64,000 nt of DNA from Leishmania donovani (taxonomy: Eukaryota > Euglenozoa > Kinetoplastea > Trypanosomatida > Trypanosomatidae). Positions 54,533 through 64,000 of this stretch are shown here, one piece after another. Made by a program: the position numbers and the translations under genes. The DNA is taken from contig NC_018237.1 of NCBI RefSeq assembly GCF_000227135.1, forward strand, positions 1 to 64,000, in the 5' to 3' direction. Each line of letters opens with the position of its first letter. Position 1 is the stretch's first letter. The notes under the pieces were generated by a model that saw nothing but the letters and a program-made list of their open reading frames with translations, made no database searches and had not been told where the DNA came from.

Positions 54533-56674
54533 ATGGACTCGCGACGGCATCGGGTATCTCCGCTTGTGGTGCCGTCGTCGGCGCACTCGCGCACCTTCTC
54601 GAAGATGACAGTCACCAGCGCCAACCTGGTGAATGTCAGCGACACAAATCTGTCCCTGACCCCAACTTGCACAAGCACGAATGAGCGCCACCCACTGCAT
54701 GGAGCGCATACGCCCCACCGTCGCGCCTCCATCCTCGAGAAGCAGCAGCCCACCCCGCGCGGCTCCTTGCAGTGGCCGTCGACGCACCGCTCCTTCTCCA
54801 GTGCCGCAGCCACGCGCGACAGCTCGCGGCACTCGCAGGTGACCGACCGTATGAACGCGATTGGCGTGAGCGTTTCCGCCTTGAGCCAGCACGGTCGAGC
54901 CTGCAGCAGTGCCTCTCACACGCCCATGTCGTCGCACGACGAGCGCAGCGAACACTACTCCTCCGCTTTCAGCGGTGCCGGTGGCCGGCGAGGCTACAGC
55001 CTCGGCCGCCACTCAACGGCGCCGCCGCTGGTGGATTTTGGAGACTCTCCTTCCTTCAGCCGACACAGCGCCGTGCACAGCGTGTGCACGACGGCGCTGT
55101 GCACGCCACGCGACGGCACCGCGACGTCCTCACACGGCCCTGTGGCGTCGCCGTCCATGACTACGGAGGGCTACAGCGCCAGCATGTCGGGCCCTCCCCC
55201 GCTGTACGACTTTGAGGCGGAGGCGCACCAGCTAACGCGCGAGCAGCTGGAGGAGCGGGTGTTGCAGATGCGGGCGGCCAACGTTGTGCTGCAAACCTCG
55301 GTGCTTCGACTACGTGAGTCCCTAGCGACTCTGCAGGAGGGCATGCGCGCTAACTACGCTGACCTAGAGCGACGGCAGGAGAGCATAGCGAACATGCTGC
55401 TGCGACGCCTGGAGGCCACGAAGCGACGTCGTAGCAAGCTGGTCGCCCACCTGTGTAGCGTGGAGGCCGAGAAGGCGTCGCAGGAGACGAAGCTGCGCAA
55501 CACCACGCAAAACATCAAGGAACTGTCGAAGCATCTGAAACAGGAGGAGCAAGAAATCGCCAACCGCCTGCAGCGCCGTCTGGAGCGGCTGCACGCTCAG
55601 CGAAAGCAGCTCGACCATGCCCTGGAGGAGCAAACAAACTCGCTGCAGCAGCTGGAGCAGCTCGTGCAGGAGGTGGAAGAGATGGACCAGAGCGACTCAG
55701 CGGAGACGAGCGCCGGCTGCCTGGCCACTCAAAGCGCAACGGCGACGCCGGCACTCCCCGCTGCACCCGCGAGCAGCGCCACAGCGACCACCAGCGGCAT
55801 CTGTGTCCCCGTGCACGAGCGTAGCAGCAGCCGCATGAGCGCGGCGAGCTCGACCACCGCCACCACCACGGCCGACGTCGCCTACGACCCTACTGCCATG
55901 ATACGGTACTTGGAGGAGGAGATCGCGGCAGCCGAGAGCCTGCGCACGGAGGCGCTGTCCAAGGCGGAGAAGTACGTCGCCACGCGCGAGCGGCTGGAGC
56001 GGCGCCTTGCGCGGGAGAAGCAGAAGCGGGCTGAGCAGCATTCTCGCACACAGGAACTTCGTCAGCAGCTGCAGGATGCAAGCACGGCTGTGAATGAGAA
56101 GGAGGCAGCGCAAGCGTTGACGATGGAGATGGAGGTGGATAGGCACCTGAGCAGCTCTCGCTTCGGCGGCGACCTCATTTCAAGTGCCAGCAGCACGTGC
56201 GCCACGCCTCAATTGCGCACCGTGAGCGCGGTAGCTAGTCGAGGTAACTCGGCGTCGCCTGGTGTCAGCCGGCCTTGTCCCGGGCCCGCTGTGCAGGACG
56301 TCGACGGACGCCCGCAAGACCCGTTTATGTTGCCGGCCAGCAGCGCCTGCGGCGCTCAGGCGAGTTCCACGAGCCACCCCGGCCACTTCAGAGGCGCTAG
56401 CGGCGTGTCGGCCAGCATGTCAGGCTGCACGTCGCTAGGCGATGCCCCGGCCGCCGCGCCTGCGATAGAGGCACTGAACCGTCTCTCCTCTTCAACACCA
56501 CTGAACGCGCCCGCTAGTCGTGATGAGACAACGATATCTTCCGAGGGCAGCCAGCACGCGCGGCTGCTTCTGCAGGACACCTCCTGCGTGGCCGCCCCGC
56601 GTCCGGCGATGCCCGCAGAGAGCACGCTGCCGTCCGCCTCGTCCATGCCCGACGCCCAAGGCCCCATGTTGTAG
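54533..56674 (+). CDS. Ser-rich coiled-coil protein, function unknown
   Basis: 713 residues from the ATG at 54533. The open frame upstream lacks an in-frame ATG and is UTR-like. Residues 1-220 are Ser/His/Thr-rich and probably disordered, with many Ser-Pro and Arg-x-x-Ser sites. A long coiled coil spans about 226-390, starting DFEAEAHQLTREQLEERVLQ and continuing through LLRRLEATKRRRSKL and EIANRLQRRLERLHAQRKQL. A Thr/Ala/Ser linker follows, then a second coiled coil at about 456-526 (MIRYLEEEIAAAESLRTEAL...). The last 185 residues are again Ser/Ala-rich. No catalytic domain, signal peptide or membrane span is visible. This architecture is common among trypanosomatid cytoskeletal and basal-body proteins, but that is only a guess. 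The protein is certainly coding: the frame is long, GC3-rich and consistent. Confidence 0.7.
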   Translation: MDSRRHRVSPLVVPSSAHSRTFSKMTVTSANLVNVSDTNLSLTPTCTSTNERHPLHGAHTPHRRASILEKQQPTPRGSLQWPSTHRSFSSAAATRDSSRHSQVTDRMNAIGVSVSALSQHGRACSSASHTPMSSHDERSEHYSSAFSGAGGRRGYSLGRHSTAPPLVDFGDSPSFSRHSAVHSVCTTALCTPRDGTATSSHGPVASPSMTTEGYSASMSGPPPLYDFEAEAHQLTREQLEERVLQMRAANVVLQTSVLRLRESLATLQEGMRANYADLERRQESIANMLLRRLEATKRRRSKLVAHLCSVEAEKASQETKLRNTTQNIKELSKHLKQEEQEIANRLQRRLERLHAQRKQLDHALEEQTNSLQQLEQLVQEVEEMDQSDSAETSAGCLATQSATATPALPAAPASSATATTSGICVPVHERSSSRMSAASSTTATTTADVAYDPTAMIRYLEEEIAAAESLRTEALSKAEKYVATRERLERRLAREKQKRAEQHSRTQELRQQLQDASTAVNEKEAAQALTMEMEVDRHLSSSRFGGDLISSASSTCATPQLRTVSAVASRGNSASPGVSRPCPGPAVQDVDGRPQDPFMLPASSACGAQASSTSHPGHFRGASGVSASMSGCTSLGDAPAAAPAIEALNRLSSSTPLNAPASRDETTISSEGSQHARLLLQDTSCVAAPRPAMPAESTLPSASSMPDAQGPML

Positions 56675-57232
56675 CACCTCCGCTGCCTTTAAAATGCTAG
56701 ACTGCGCCTGTGTGTGCATCAGTACCTGTGCTGTCATCTACATGCTGCTCCTGGGCTTCGGTGAGCGAGTGCTTGTGGTCAGTGGAGTGAGGAAAGAACT
56801 GGGTGCATAGGCCGATCTGTCACCGCCAGCCGCTGCTGACCTCCTCATCTTTTCATTCCTGAGGAGGAGGAGGAGGGGAGAAGGGCTCCTCTTGGGCGTT
56901 GTCATACCCTCGAGGCAACGCGCACCCACTCACCGCGGTCACGCTAGAGAAGGTTGGAGGGTGGGCTGTAATGATGGCAGCAGTGAGAGGTTCATGCAGC
57001 ACGCCCTCCCTTCACCCAACGTCTCCCGTTGTCTCCGAGGCGCACTTGAAGACACACACGCAATGCCTAGCCACCCTTGTTTGCACAGGCGTATTCTCCC
57101 GGTGGTGCTTGCGTGGTGGCGGTTTCCCCTTCCCTCCCTCAGCTGTCTTTCTCTATCTTCCTTTCTAGTCATCTTTTCTTTATGTTGTGCCAACTAAGCC
57201 TTGAAGCCACTACCGCCACCGATGTACACGCT

Positions 57233-57253
57233 CACACACACACACACACACAC
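57233..57253 (+). repeat. (CA)n microsatellite
   Basis: About ten CA units, running into a short CG alternation (to about 57260). Confidence 0.9.
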
Positions 57254-57402
57254 GCGCGCGCACCGTATGTCATCTGGAGCACCACCACTGTGTTGCGGGT
57301 GTCTCCCACTCATTCCTTTGTATTGCCCTTTATTTTTCTTTAGCCGCTCTACTCCCTCCTTCCCTCTCTCTTTCCTTCCCCGGTTGCCTGCCTGTATGTG
57401 CC

Positions 57403-57424
57403 TGTGTGTGTGTGTGTGTGTGTG
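57403..57424 (+). repeat. (TG)n microsatellite
   Basis: About eleven TG units, 150 bases downstream of the CA tract and complementary to it, so a transcript could pair the two. Confidence 0.9.
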
Positions 57425-59184
57425 ACCCTCCTTCATGAATGAAGCCCATTTTTCCTTTTCTCTGCCACTCTCTTCCCCTCCCTCTCCTCCCTTTCCTCTC
57501 TTGTCTTCGTCATTTACCTCTTCCTCTATGACGTATGTGAGTGTATGAGTGTACGTACGCACCCACACACACCACGTCTCCGGCCTTAACCCAGTCGGTG
57601 CGTTGCGCGAGTGCTCACGGCACCTCTTTCTCCTTCTCTTCTTATACGCTGAAGGTGATCTCTCTCTGTCGGGTGTCTTTCCGGGTATCGGTTCGATGTT
57701 GTGTAGGAGCCCGTTGCTGGTGTGTGTTGTGTGTGTGTGTAACTGAACGGGCACCGTGTTGCATGTTGCCTGTGCATGCTGTTGTCGAGGACTGTATCCG
57801 TCCATCCGCCCACCCGCCGCTGTGCCGACTGCCCGCCCACCGTCCCCCATCTCTTTTCTTCTCTCCTCTCCTCGTCTCTCTGCCTTTTCATGTGTGTTTC
57901 GAGTCTGGTGGCACTCCCTCCCCTGCCCCCTCTCGGGTGCGGCAGGGGGGACGAGATAGGAGTCGGCAAGAAGGGGAATACGTGAGGGACTGCGGAGGGA
58001 GGAGCAGCGAGCGCGAGGGGGAGACGGACAAACAACAAATAGCCAGCGGTCGCAACCGGAGACGAGAGGAGAGCGGCGTGCTTTCTTCTGCCTCCTCTCC
58101 TCCTCACCGCCACGCCAGCTGACGTGCGGATGGCCGGGGCATCAGCCAGTCGTGCGGAATGCGCGAGGCTTTTGCACATTGTGAAGGTGGCGGCGAGAAA
58201 TAGAGTCGGAAGTCTCCTCATGCGTCGCGCTGCTGGTCAGCAGCGCAGTCGGCACTGCTTTTCGGGTGGTGGAAAGGCTTCACATTTTGGTGGTTCTCTC
58301 ACCATTCCCGTCAGAGCCGCGGCTCTCGTGCCTCCGCCTCTTCCTCGCCTTTCTCTCTCCCCCTCTCACAAGGGCGACGCCCGTGAGCTTCGCGTCCGCC
58401 ATGATGCAACGAGCGCTGTTTTCGTGCCCCCTCTCTCATCTCTCTGCTGAATCGGGGGTTATTAGAAATCCCGTTTTCAATTTCGCAACACCCCGTCTCT
58501 CTCTCTCTCCCTCCCCTGCCTTCTTCTCTTCACGTCTGCCCAAATCACGGTCTACTTACCGCATTCAACGACATACACACACCTCGCCGGCATCCCTCCG
58601 ACAACGCACTTGTACGCGGCCCGCGCGCCTCCGTCTCTGCGGTGGTGCTTCTCTCTCTCCCCTGGACTTCTTCTCCCGTTCTCTGCGATCTACGCGATAG
58701 CGTTGCCCGCCATCTCTGTAATCTTTTCCGGTGGGTGTGCGCGTTCTTCCGTCATGCGCGATGTGTCCCTTAGCCGGTGAGACAGTAGCTGCCTTTTATT
58801 GTGAGCAGGGCAAGCCCACGGAGTCGCCTGCGCGTCGCGGACGCGAGTACAATCGTCTCTCTGTCGCCCCCTCTCTCTGTGTTCGCGAGATTCGATGATG
58901 GACCACGACCACAGCACTTCGCTCACATGAGAGGCAGAGAGGCAGAGAGCATGTTTCGCGGGCCTCTTCTCTCTGCACCCCTTTGGCAATATCACCGTCG
59001 TCCTAAAGGGTGTTTGTCGTGCCTCGCAGAAGCAACGGCAGCCGCCAGAGTGTCTCGCTTCCGTTCTTCAACGCAGGTATACGTCTTCCTCCGACTGACA
59101 GCCTTCACTTTCGAGTCCTCCTCGTGGTTCTCCACAGCTTCCTTCTCGCAGCAGTACCAGCCGCGTCGCCGCTGGTGCTGCCGC

Positions 59185-59522
59185 GGTCGCCATCACCTTC
59201 GCTGCCGTCGGCCGATGCCGCTCGTGATTGCACGCTTTCCGCGTCTCCATCTCGCCAGTCACCGCCGCATACGCACACGCACATGCGCAACGGTGACCCG
59301 AGAGCACCAGAGAGAGAGGGAGGAGGCGAAGGCAGAAGACCAGCCCTCGTGTACATTCTTCTCGGATACGTTTTCATCTTTATCAGTCGTCTCCGCTCCT
59401 CGTGATGACGTCGGGACACCGCTCAGCGCGTGGTGGTGCCACAGGGCCCAGCACACCCGCTCTCTGCGCGGGAAAGCCAAAGTAGCCGTCCCCCCCCCCT
59501 CCCTGCTATCCCTGCCAATGCC
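59185..59522 (+). repeat. Direct duplication flanking gap 1, left copy
   Basis: These 338 bases recur at 59622-59959 with no difference that I can see, including the same 10-C run. The copy ends exactly where the N run starts, so it is most likely an unmerged contig overlap. Confidence 0.9.
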
Positions 59523-59621
59523 NNNNNNNNNNNNNNNNNNNNNNNNNNNNNNNNNNNNNNNNNNNNNNNNNNNNNNNNNNNNNNNNNNNNNNNNNNNNNN
59601 NNNNNNNNNNNNNNNNNNNNN
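59523..59621. other. Assembly gap 1 (99 Ns)
   Basis: Run of 99 unknown bases by count. It is flanked by identical sequence on both sides, suggesting that the true gap is zero or negative. Confidence 0.97.
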
Positions 59622-59959
59622 GGTCGCCATCACCTTCGCTGCCGTCGGCCGATGCCGCTCGTGATTGCACGCTTTCCGCGTCTCCATCTCGCCAGTCACC
59701 GCCGCATACGCACACGCACATGCGCAACGGTGACCCGAGAGCACCAGAGAGAGAGGGAGGAGGCGAAGGCAGAAGACCAGCCCTCGTGTACATTCTTCTC
59801 GGATACGTTTTCATCTTTATCAGTCGTCTCCGCTCCTCGTGATGACGTCGGGACACCGCTCAGCGCGTGGTGGTGCCACAGGGCCCAGCACACCCGCTCT
59901 CTGCGCGGGAAAGCCAAAGTAGCCGTCCCCCCCCCCTCCCTGCTATCCCTGCCAATGCC
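59622..59959 (+). repeat. Direct duplication flanking gap 1, right copy
   Basis: Second copy of the 338-base segment at 59185-59522, beginning directly after the Ns. Confidence 0.9.
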
Positions 59960-60430
59960 GAGCCACTTCTGGTGGTGAAAGTTTCAAGCACCTACGACAT
60001 GTGGAAGTTAGAGCGATGCGTGGCTGCTGGTGTCGGCGGCCAGGTCTTGGGCGGCGTGGCATCGGAGCGAGCCGAGCCCGTGAACACGTCGGTGCCATCC
60101 GCATGATGGGCGGAGAGTGTCCGCGTGGCTCGAACGTGTCTTGCCCCCGGCCCTCGCACCACCCACTGGTGTGGGGAGCCTGAGCGCCACACGGAGAGGT
60201 GCACGGGGCGGCGACCGGCACAATGCGAGCGGCTGTGAGGCGACCTGCAGAGCAAGTGGTCGGTAGAGCTCGAGGCAGGGGCCGCGTTCTCAGATGACTG
60301 GGGGGGGAGGCGGTGCGTTGGCTGTAACGCGTGTGCCTACGGCTGCTGTGTACGACGCGATGGGGCCTGCGACGGGCCGGGGCGCGTAGAGCGGAGTTTG
60401 ACCTCATGTTGTCTGGTAGACCGCTCACGC
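59953..60430 (+). repeat. SIDER-like degenerate retroposon, copy 2
   Basis: Aligns in order with the repeat at 21903-22335: AATGCCGAGCCAC, CACCTACGACAT, GGAGCCTGAGCGCC, GGTGCAC, CGACCGG, GGCTGTAACGCG, ATGGGGCCTGCGAC and CATGTTGTCTGG-AGACCGCTCACG blocks. It is longer and less degraded than the first copy. It occupies most of the small contig between the two gaps, and its 3' part is duplicated again at about 60762-60890 as part of the gap-2 overlap. Repeat content may explain why the assembly broke here. Confidence 0.6.
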
Positions 60431-60662
60431 TGAAAGAGAAACCCTCCCTAAAGTTTCTACGCCGCCACCGTGCCACCCTCCTCCTCCTCCCCGCGTGATT
60501 CTCTCGTTGCTTCGCTCACGCGCACACGTACATGTGTACTGATTCTTCTCCCGTATCCCCTCCCCTGCCTCCACCGATTCTCTCCGTCTGTCTCTGTGTG
60601 TCTGTCTCGTCGCATCTCTTTCGACGTGAGGAGCACAGTAGGAATCCGCTCGTGGCTGCTGC
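60306..60662 (+). repeat. Direct duplication flanking gap 2, left copy
   Basis: These 357 bases recur at 60762-61118 and end exactly at the N run. Likely an unmerged contig overlap. Confidence 0.9.
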
Positions 60663-60761
60663 NNNNNNNNNNNNNNNNNNNNNNNNNNNNNNNNNNNNNN
60701 NNNNNNNNNNNNNNNNNNNNNNNNNNNNNNNNNNNNNNNNNNNNNNNNNNNNNNNNNNNNN
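60663..60761. other. Assembly gap 2 (99 Ns)
   Basis: Run of 99 unknown bases by count, flanked by identical 357-base sequence on both sides. Confidence 0.97.
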
Positions 60762-61118
60762 GGAGGCGGTGCGTTGGCTGTAACGCGTGTGCCTACGGCT
60801 GCTGTGTACGACGCGATGGGGCCTGCGACGGGCCGGGGCGCGTAGAGCGGAGTTTGACCTCATGTTGTCTGGTAGACCGCTCACGCTGAAAGAGAAACCC
60901 TCCCTAAAGTTTCTACGCCGCCACCGTGCCACCCTCCTCCTCCTCCCCGCGTGATTCTCTCGTTGCTTCGCTCACGCGCACACGTACATGTGTACTGATT
61001 CTTCTCCCGTATCCCCTCCCCTGCCTCCACCGATTCTCTCCGTCTGTCTCTGTGTGTCTGTCTCGTCGCATCTCTTTCGACGTGAGGAGCACAGTAGGAA
61101 TCCGCTCGTGGCTGCTGC
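60762..61118 (+). repeat. Direct duplication flanking gap 2, right copy
   Basis: Second copy of 60306-60662. It includes the 3' end of the SIDER-like repeat and leads directly into the 5' region of the nucleoside diphosphatase gene. Confidence 0.9.
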
Positions 61119-61248
61119 CCAGTGTGCTTTCCCACTGTCCTTTCCGCTGCGCAAGTGCGTGGCTGCCTCCGCCTGCGTGCGTGCGAGGTGTTGGGGCGTT
61201 TGCGTTGGGCCCCTTCGCCCCCGAAACAAAGCCTTTTGCATATCCATC

Positions 61249-63330
61249 ATGCCAACGACTGACGGCCGCGTCCCAGGCGGCAAGTTACGGAGGAGCATGA
61301 GTCGCGTCTTTGTTGCCTTCTTCGCTGCTGTGCTTTTCGTCGTCTTTCTCACCGCATACGACGTCGGCGTTGGCACCGCCAACCCGCTTCAGTCGCGGCA
61401 CATGCAGCTCACGCAGAACGCAGTGAAGAAGAGTGAGGCAAATCTAGTGAACTGCCGCGAGGTCAACGCGGATTTAAAGAGCGGTGGTGGCGTCAATGCC
61501 GCACAGGCGATTGCGGAGATGAGGCGGCAGCGAGAGGAGCTGATGAACATCGTCGCGCTGGAGCGTGAGCGTGTAGTGTCGGCGCGTAGTCTGCTGCAGG
61601 TTTGCGAGGATGAGCTAGCCAGCGACCTCAGTGTACTCTTCGGTGTCGCCGACCACAACTTCACTGCGCGCATCCGGTCGTTGGAGGAGAAGCGGAAACA
61701 TTTGGAGGGTTTGCACTCGATGCTCAACACGACCCCGTTTGGTGCAGTGGAGCTGCGCCGCAGCAGCGAAATCCGTGCACTGCAGGCGGCTCTCCTTCAC
61801 GAGATGCGCGCCAGCAAGAAGAAAGCAGAAAACGGTGTGGCGAACGGCGAAGCGTGCACGAAGACTTCGGACAAGTACTCCGTCGTGTTCGACATCGGCA
61901 GCACTGGAAATCGTGTCCATGTCTACAAGTACAGAGTGGCCCCTGCCACGCATACCGCTGCTGCGGCCGGCAGTGAGCTCAGCGACATCGACCTCGTCGA
62001 GGAGTTGTTTGAGCTAAATCACAAAGCCCTTAGCGAGCTCGATAATCCGGTGCAGGATGCGCCGGAAGCCTTATGGGAGCTCTTCATGAAAGCCAAGTAC
62101 TTTGTACCGGCGGAGCTGCACGCATGCACGGCAGTCGAGTTCAAGGCTACCGCGGGACTGCGCATGCTGGGGATGGAGAAGGCCACCGAAATTCTTGACG
62201 GGATTCGCGCGCGCTACCGCAACGAAACGTTCTGGTTGCGCGGCAACGCACCGGTTCGCATCTTGGATGCCTGCGAGGAGGGCCCAATGGCGTGGCTCAC
62301 GGTAAACTACTTACTGGGGGTATTCTCCAGGGGTACAAAGGCAACCGCCTCGACGGTGGCCGTCATCGACCTCGGAGGCGGCTCCACGCAGATCGTCTTC
62401 GAACCCGGCGAGAGCGCGTTCCACGGGATGCGCACCGATTTGCGCTACTCGGCAACCTTGGGCAGCCGGTCTGTGAGCGCCTACCAACACAGCTACGAAG
62501 GCTACGGCCTGCACGCGGCCACCAAGGAGCTGCTTTTCCACATTCAAGGCAAGAGCCAAGAGAAGCCGGGAGGCGGTACCACCACCAGCACAGCAACGAC
62601 GACCACCACGACAACACCGGCAAACAGCGGCGACAAGGCTCTGCCTGTTTGGAACGTTCTGGGAAACCTGGGTGCAGACGGGAGCAGCGAGCGAGACGGC
62701 ATCGTCACCAAGAGAGCGCCGCCGATGCCACCACCGCCACTGCCGGACGCGGAGGCGGTGGAGGCGTTCCCCTGCTTCGCTGTCGGCTACGAAGACCCGC
62801 TAGGGGTGAAGAACATCAAGAAAAACAATGCCGGGGAGCCGGCTATGCCCCCGAACTTCCAGGCTTGCGCGAACCTTTTCCGCGATCGGCTGCTAAAGCC
62901 AGTGGGGCTGACATGTGAGGCGGCCAACTGCGGCATCGCTGGTGTCATGCAGCCACCGCTGACCAACTTCACCGGGGAAATCTACGTGTTTTCGTTCATC
63001 TTTGATCTGCTGGCCTTGGCGAACAGCTCCCTGGTGCCAGCAGGGGCTGCCGTGTCAAGGGAAAAGTTTGAGGTGAAGCTGCCGGACCTAGCGACGATTG
63101 CGGAGGGTCACTGCGCCGCCTTCTCCCTCACCCGTATCGCCGAGGCGACCGCCAAGGAGGGCCTCGGTAGCCTGAAGCCGGAGTACGAGTGCATGTATTA
63201 CTCCTACGTGTACGCGCTTCTCCGCTACGGGTACGAGGTGCCAGAGGATCGCGTGCTGCACGTGGTGAAGAAGATCCGCGGCTACGAGACCGCCTGGTCC
63301 CTCGGCGCCTCACTCCTCTCTCTTACCTAA
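61249..63330 (+). CDS. GDA1/CD39-family nucleoside diphosphatase (guanosine diphosphatase-like)
   Basis: 693 residues from the ATG at 61249; the open frame upstream runs through duplicated spacer. A basic N-terminus is followed by one hydrophobic segment (about residues 20-40), a type II membrane anchor expected to face the Golgi or secretory lumen. A charged helical stem (about 60-190) precedes the catalytic domain. Apyrase-conserved regions are clear: FDIGSTGNRVHVYKY (ACR1, about 214), VEFKATAGLRML (ACR2, about 297), DACEEGPMAWLTVNYLLG (ACR3, about 342, with the catalytic Glu) and VIDLGGGSTQIVFEP (ACR4, about 372). A poly-Thr and Pro-rich insert (about 440-505) interrupts the domain before the C-terminal Cys-containing part. 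The family hydrolyses nucleoside di- or triphosphates; Golgi forms remove GDP after mannosylation. GDP/UDP preference is inferred. Confidence 0.9.
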   Translation: MPTTDGRVPGGKLRRSMSRVFVAFFAAVLFVVFLTAYDVGVGTANPLQSRHMQLTQNAVKKSEANLVNCREVNADLKSGGGVNAAQAIAEMRRQREELMNIVALERERVVSARSLLQVCEDELASDLSVLFGVADHNFTARIRSLEEKRKHLEGLHSMLNTTPFGAVELRRSSEIRALQAALLHEMRASKKKAENGVANGEACTKTSDKYSVVFDIGSTGNRVHVYKYRVAPATHTAAAAGSELSDIDLVEELFELNHKALSELDNPVQDAPEALWELFMKAKYFVPAELHACTAVEFKATAGLRMLGMEKATEILDGIRARYRNETFWLRGNAPVRILDACEEGPMAWLTVNYLLGVFSRGTKATASTVAVIDLGGGSTQIVFEPGESAFHGMRTDLRYSATLGSRSVSAYQHSYEGYGLHAATKELLFHIQGKSQEKPGGGTTTSTATTTTTTTPANSGDKALPVWNVLGNLGADGSSERDGIVTKRAPPMPPPPLPDAEAVEAFPCFAVGYEDPLGVKNIKKNNAGEPAMPPNFQACANLFRDRLLKPVGLTCEAANCGIAGVMQPPLTNFTGEIYVFSFIFDLLALANSSLVPAGAAVSREKFEVKLPDLATIAEGHCAAFSLTRIAEATAKEGLGSLKPEYECMYYSYVYALLRYGYEVPEDRVLHVVKKIRGYETAWSLGASLLSLT

Positions 63331-64000
63331 ATTGCCTGCCGACGGGAAACGGCATTTGGGCGTGGGAAGAGGAGAGGGCGGGGCCGCTGATGTGCGGTGT
63401 TGCGGTGCATCCTGAAGCGATGGCTGGCAGGATGACAGCCACGGGCGTGTGCATGCAGCTCGCACTTCTCTATATCCTCCTCACCACTCCATCTCCTCGT
63501 CAACAGAGCAGTGCCTTCTTGTCCGCCCTTTCGCTGGTACCGTGTATCAGGCGACGGCCATGCCGTTGTCGCTGTCGGCTGTGTGTGCGTGTGTATGTCA
63601 AGCCAGGTTTACGTTGTGCTTTCTCCGTCGATCTCTCTTGCAATGTACCTCGTGTAAAGCCATGACGTCTGTTGTTGTTGCCGAAGGTGCGCGACAGGAA
63701 GGAAAGACGGAGGGATGATGCAAAAACAACGTGTGGATGAGGAGTGGGCCAAGGCACTCTCCGCTATTCCAGTGACATGCATCACCGCGTACCTAGCTTC
63801 TCCCTAACTCCCTTATGCTCTTCTACTCATGGCTGATCTCGAGGAGCGACGCCGTTGTGCGCGTTTAGCTCTTCCTCCACACACATACACACTTTTTGAC
63901 TGTCCACCACGACTATGGATTGCCTGTGGCTGGCGGAAAAGGGGAGGGGGTGCGCGCGTCTACCTACTCGTGCGCAGTGCTGTTCGAGGTCGCAAGTGTA
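63331..64000. other. Downstream spacer to the window edge
   Basis: 670 bases of C/T-rich spacer following the nucleoside diphosphatase gene. No gene start is visible before the window ends. Confidence 0.5.

Larger units (their letters stand above)
56675..61248. other. Long spacer with assembly gaps upstream of the nucleoside diphosphatase gene
   Basis: 4.6 kb with no convincing gene. Contains CA/TG microsatellites, a SIDER-like repeat, two N gaps and flanking artefactual duplications. The true length is probably about 0.9 kb shorter once the duplications are collapsed. A C/T-rich tract at about 61124-61145 with an AG at 61154-61155 is a candidate trans-splicing signal for the next gene. Confidence 0.5.

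Noticed and set aside
59185..59959. Genuine tandem repeat around the gaps
   Set aside because: Copies are exact and end precisely at the Ns, which points to assembly overlap, not tandem duplication.
58801..59978. Long open frames crossing the N gap
   Set aside because: They exist only because Ns are read through and because the flanking sequence is duplicated. Composition is spacer-like.
60988..61248. Open frame extends upstream of the nucleoside diphosphatase gene
   Set aside because: Most of the upstream part lies in the duplicated gap-flanking spacer, and the ATG at 61249 gives the expected basic N-terminus followed by a membrane anchor.
1..64000. CRISPR arrays, insertion sequences, operons or bacterial-type promoters
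   Set aside because: No spaced identical repeats or transposase genes were seen, and every clear gene family here is eukaryotic.

Overview
The window reads as nuclear DNA of a trypanosomatid of the Leishmania group. From about 8.9 kb to 63.3 kb there are 14 intronless protein genes, all on the + strand, as in a polycistronic directional gene cluster. They are separated by long, pyrimidine-rich, (CA)n/(TG)n-rich spacers, and several have a polypyrimidine tract followed by an AG just upstream of the start codon, as expected for spliced-leader trans-splicing. Two diverged copies of a roughly 430-480 bp interspersed repeat resembling the SIDER retroposons of Leishmania support this placement. I cannot name the species from sequence alone.

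Layout. Bases 1-8928 are clearly more AT-rich than the rest (about 45% GC by eye, against roughly 58-60% in the cluster) and hold no intact gene that I can defend. They do contain a decayed, frameshifted D-lactate dehydrogenase-like flavoprotein gene on the minus strand (about 936-2360). A dead minus-strand gene beside a + strand cluster suggests a divergent strand-switch region between about 2.4 and 8.9 kb. The cluster then runs: TRAPPC11/foie gras-like trafficking protein (8929), MMS19 (12861), thymidylate kinase with an N-terminal extension (16551), ribosomal protein eL33/L35A (19392), a WD40-like protein (20434), a membrane-anchored short-chain dehydrogenase (25536), an SRP40/Nopp140-like nucleolar protein (28020), CIAO1 (29849), a PSP1-domain protein (32365), an NT-C2/coiled-coil protein with repeated P[TS]-x-x-x-F motifs (39300), a probable mitochondrial DEAD-box pseudo-helicase (43331), a proline-rich low-complexity protein (49259), a Ser-rich coiled-coil protein (54533) and a GDA1/CD39 nucleoside diphosphatase (61249).

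Shared functions. MMS19 and CIAO1 both belong to the cytosolic Fe-S targeting (CIA) complex and lie about 14 kb apart in one transcription unit. The other neighbours have no obvious common pathway, which is normal for trypanosomatid clusters. Regulation is expected to be post-transcriptional, and the long spacers (up to 5.8 kb before the NT-C2 gene) probably carry long UTRs.

Quality notes. Two runs of 99 Ns (59523-59621 and 60663-60761) are each flanked by exact direct duplications (338 and 357 bp) that end at the Ns. These look like unmerged contig overlaps, not biology. Several start codons were moved inward from longer open frames to the first ATG that begins protein-like sequence.
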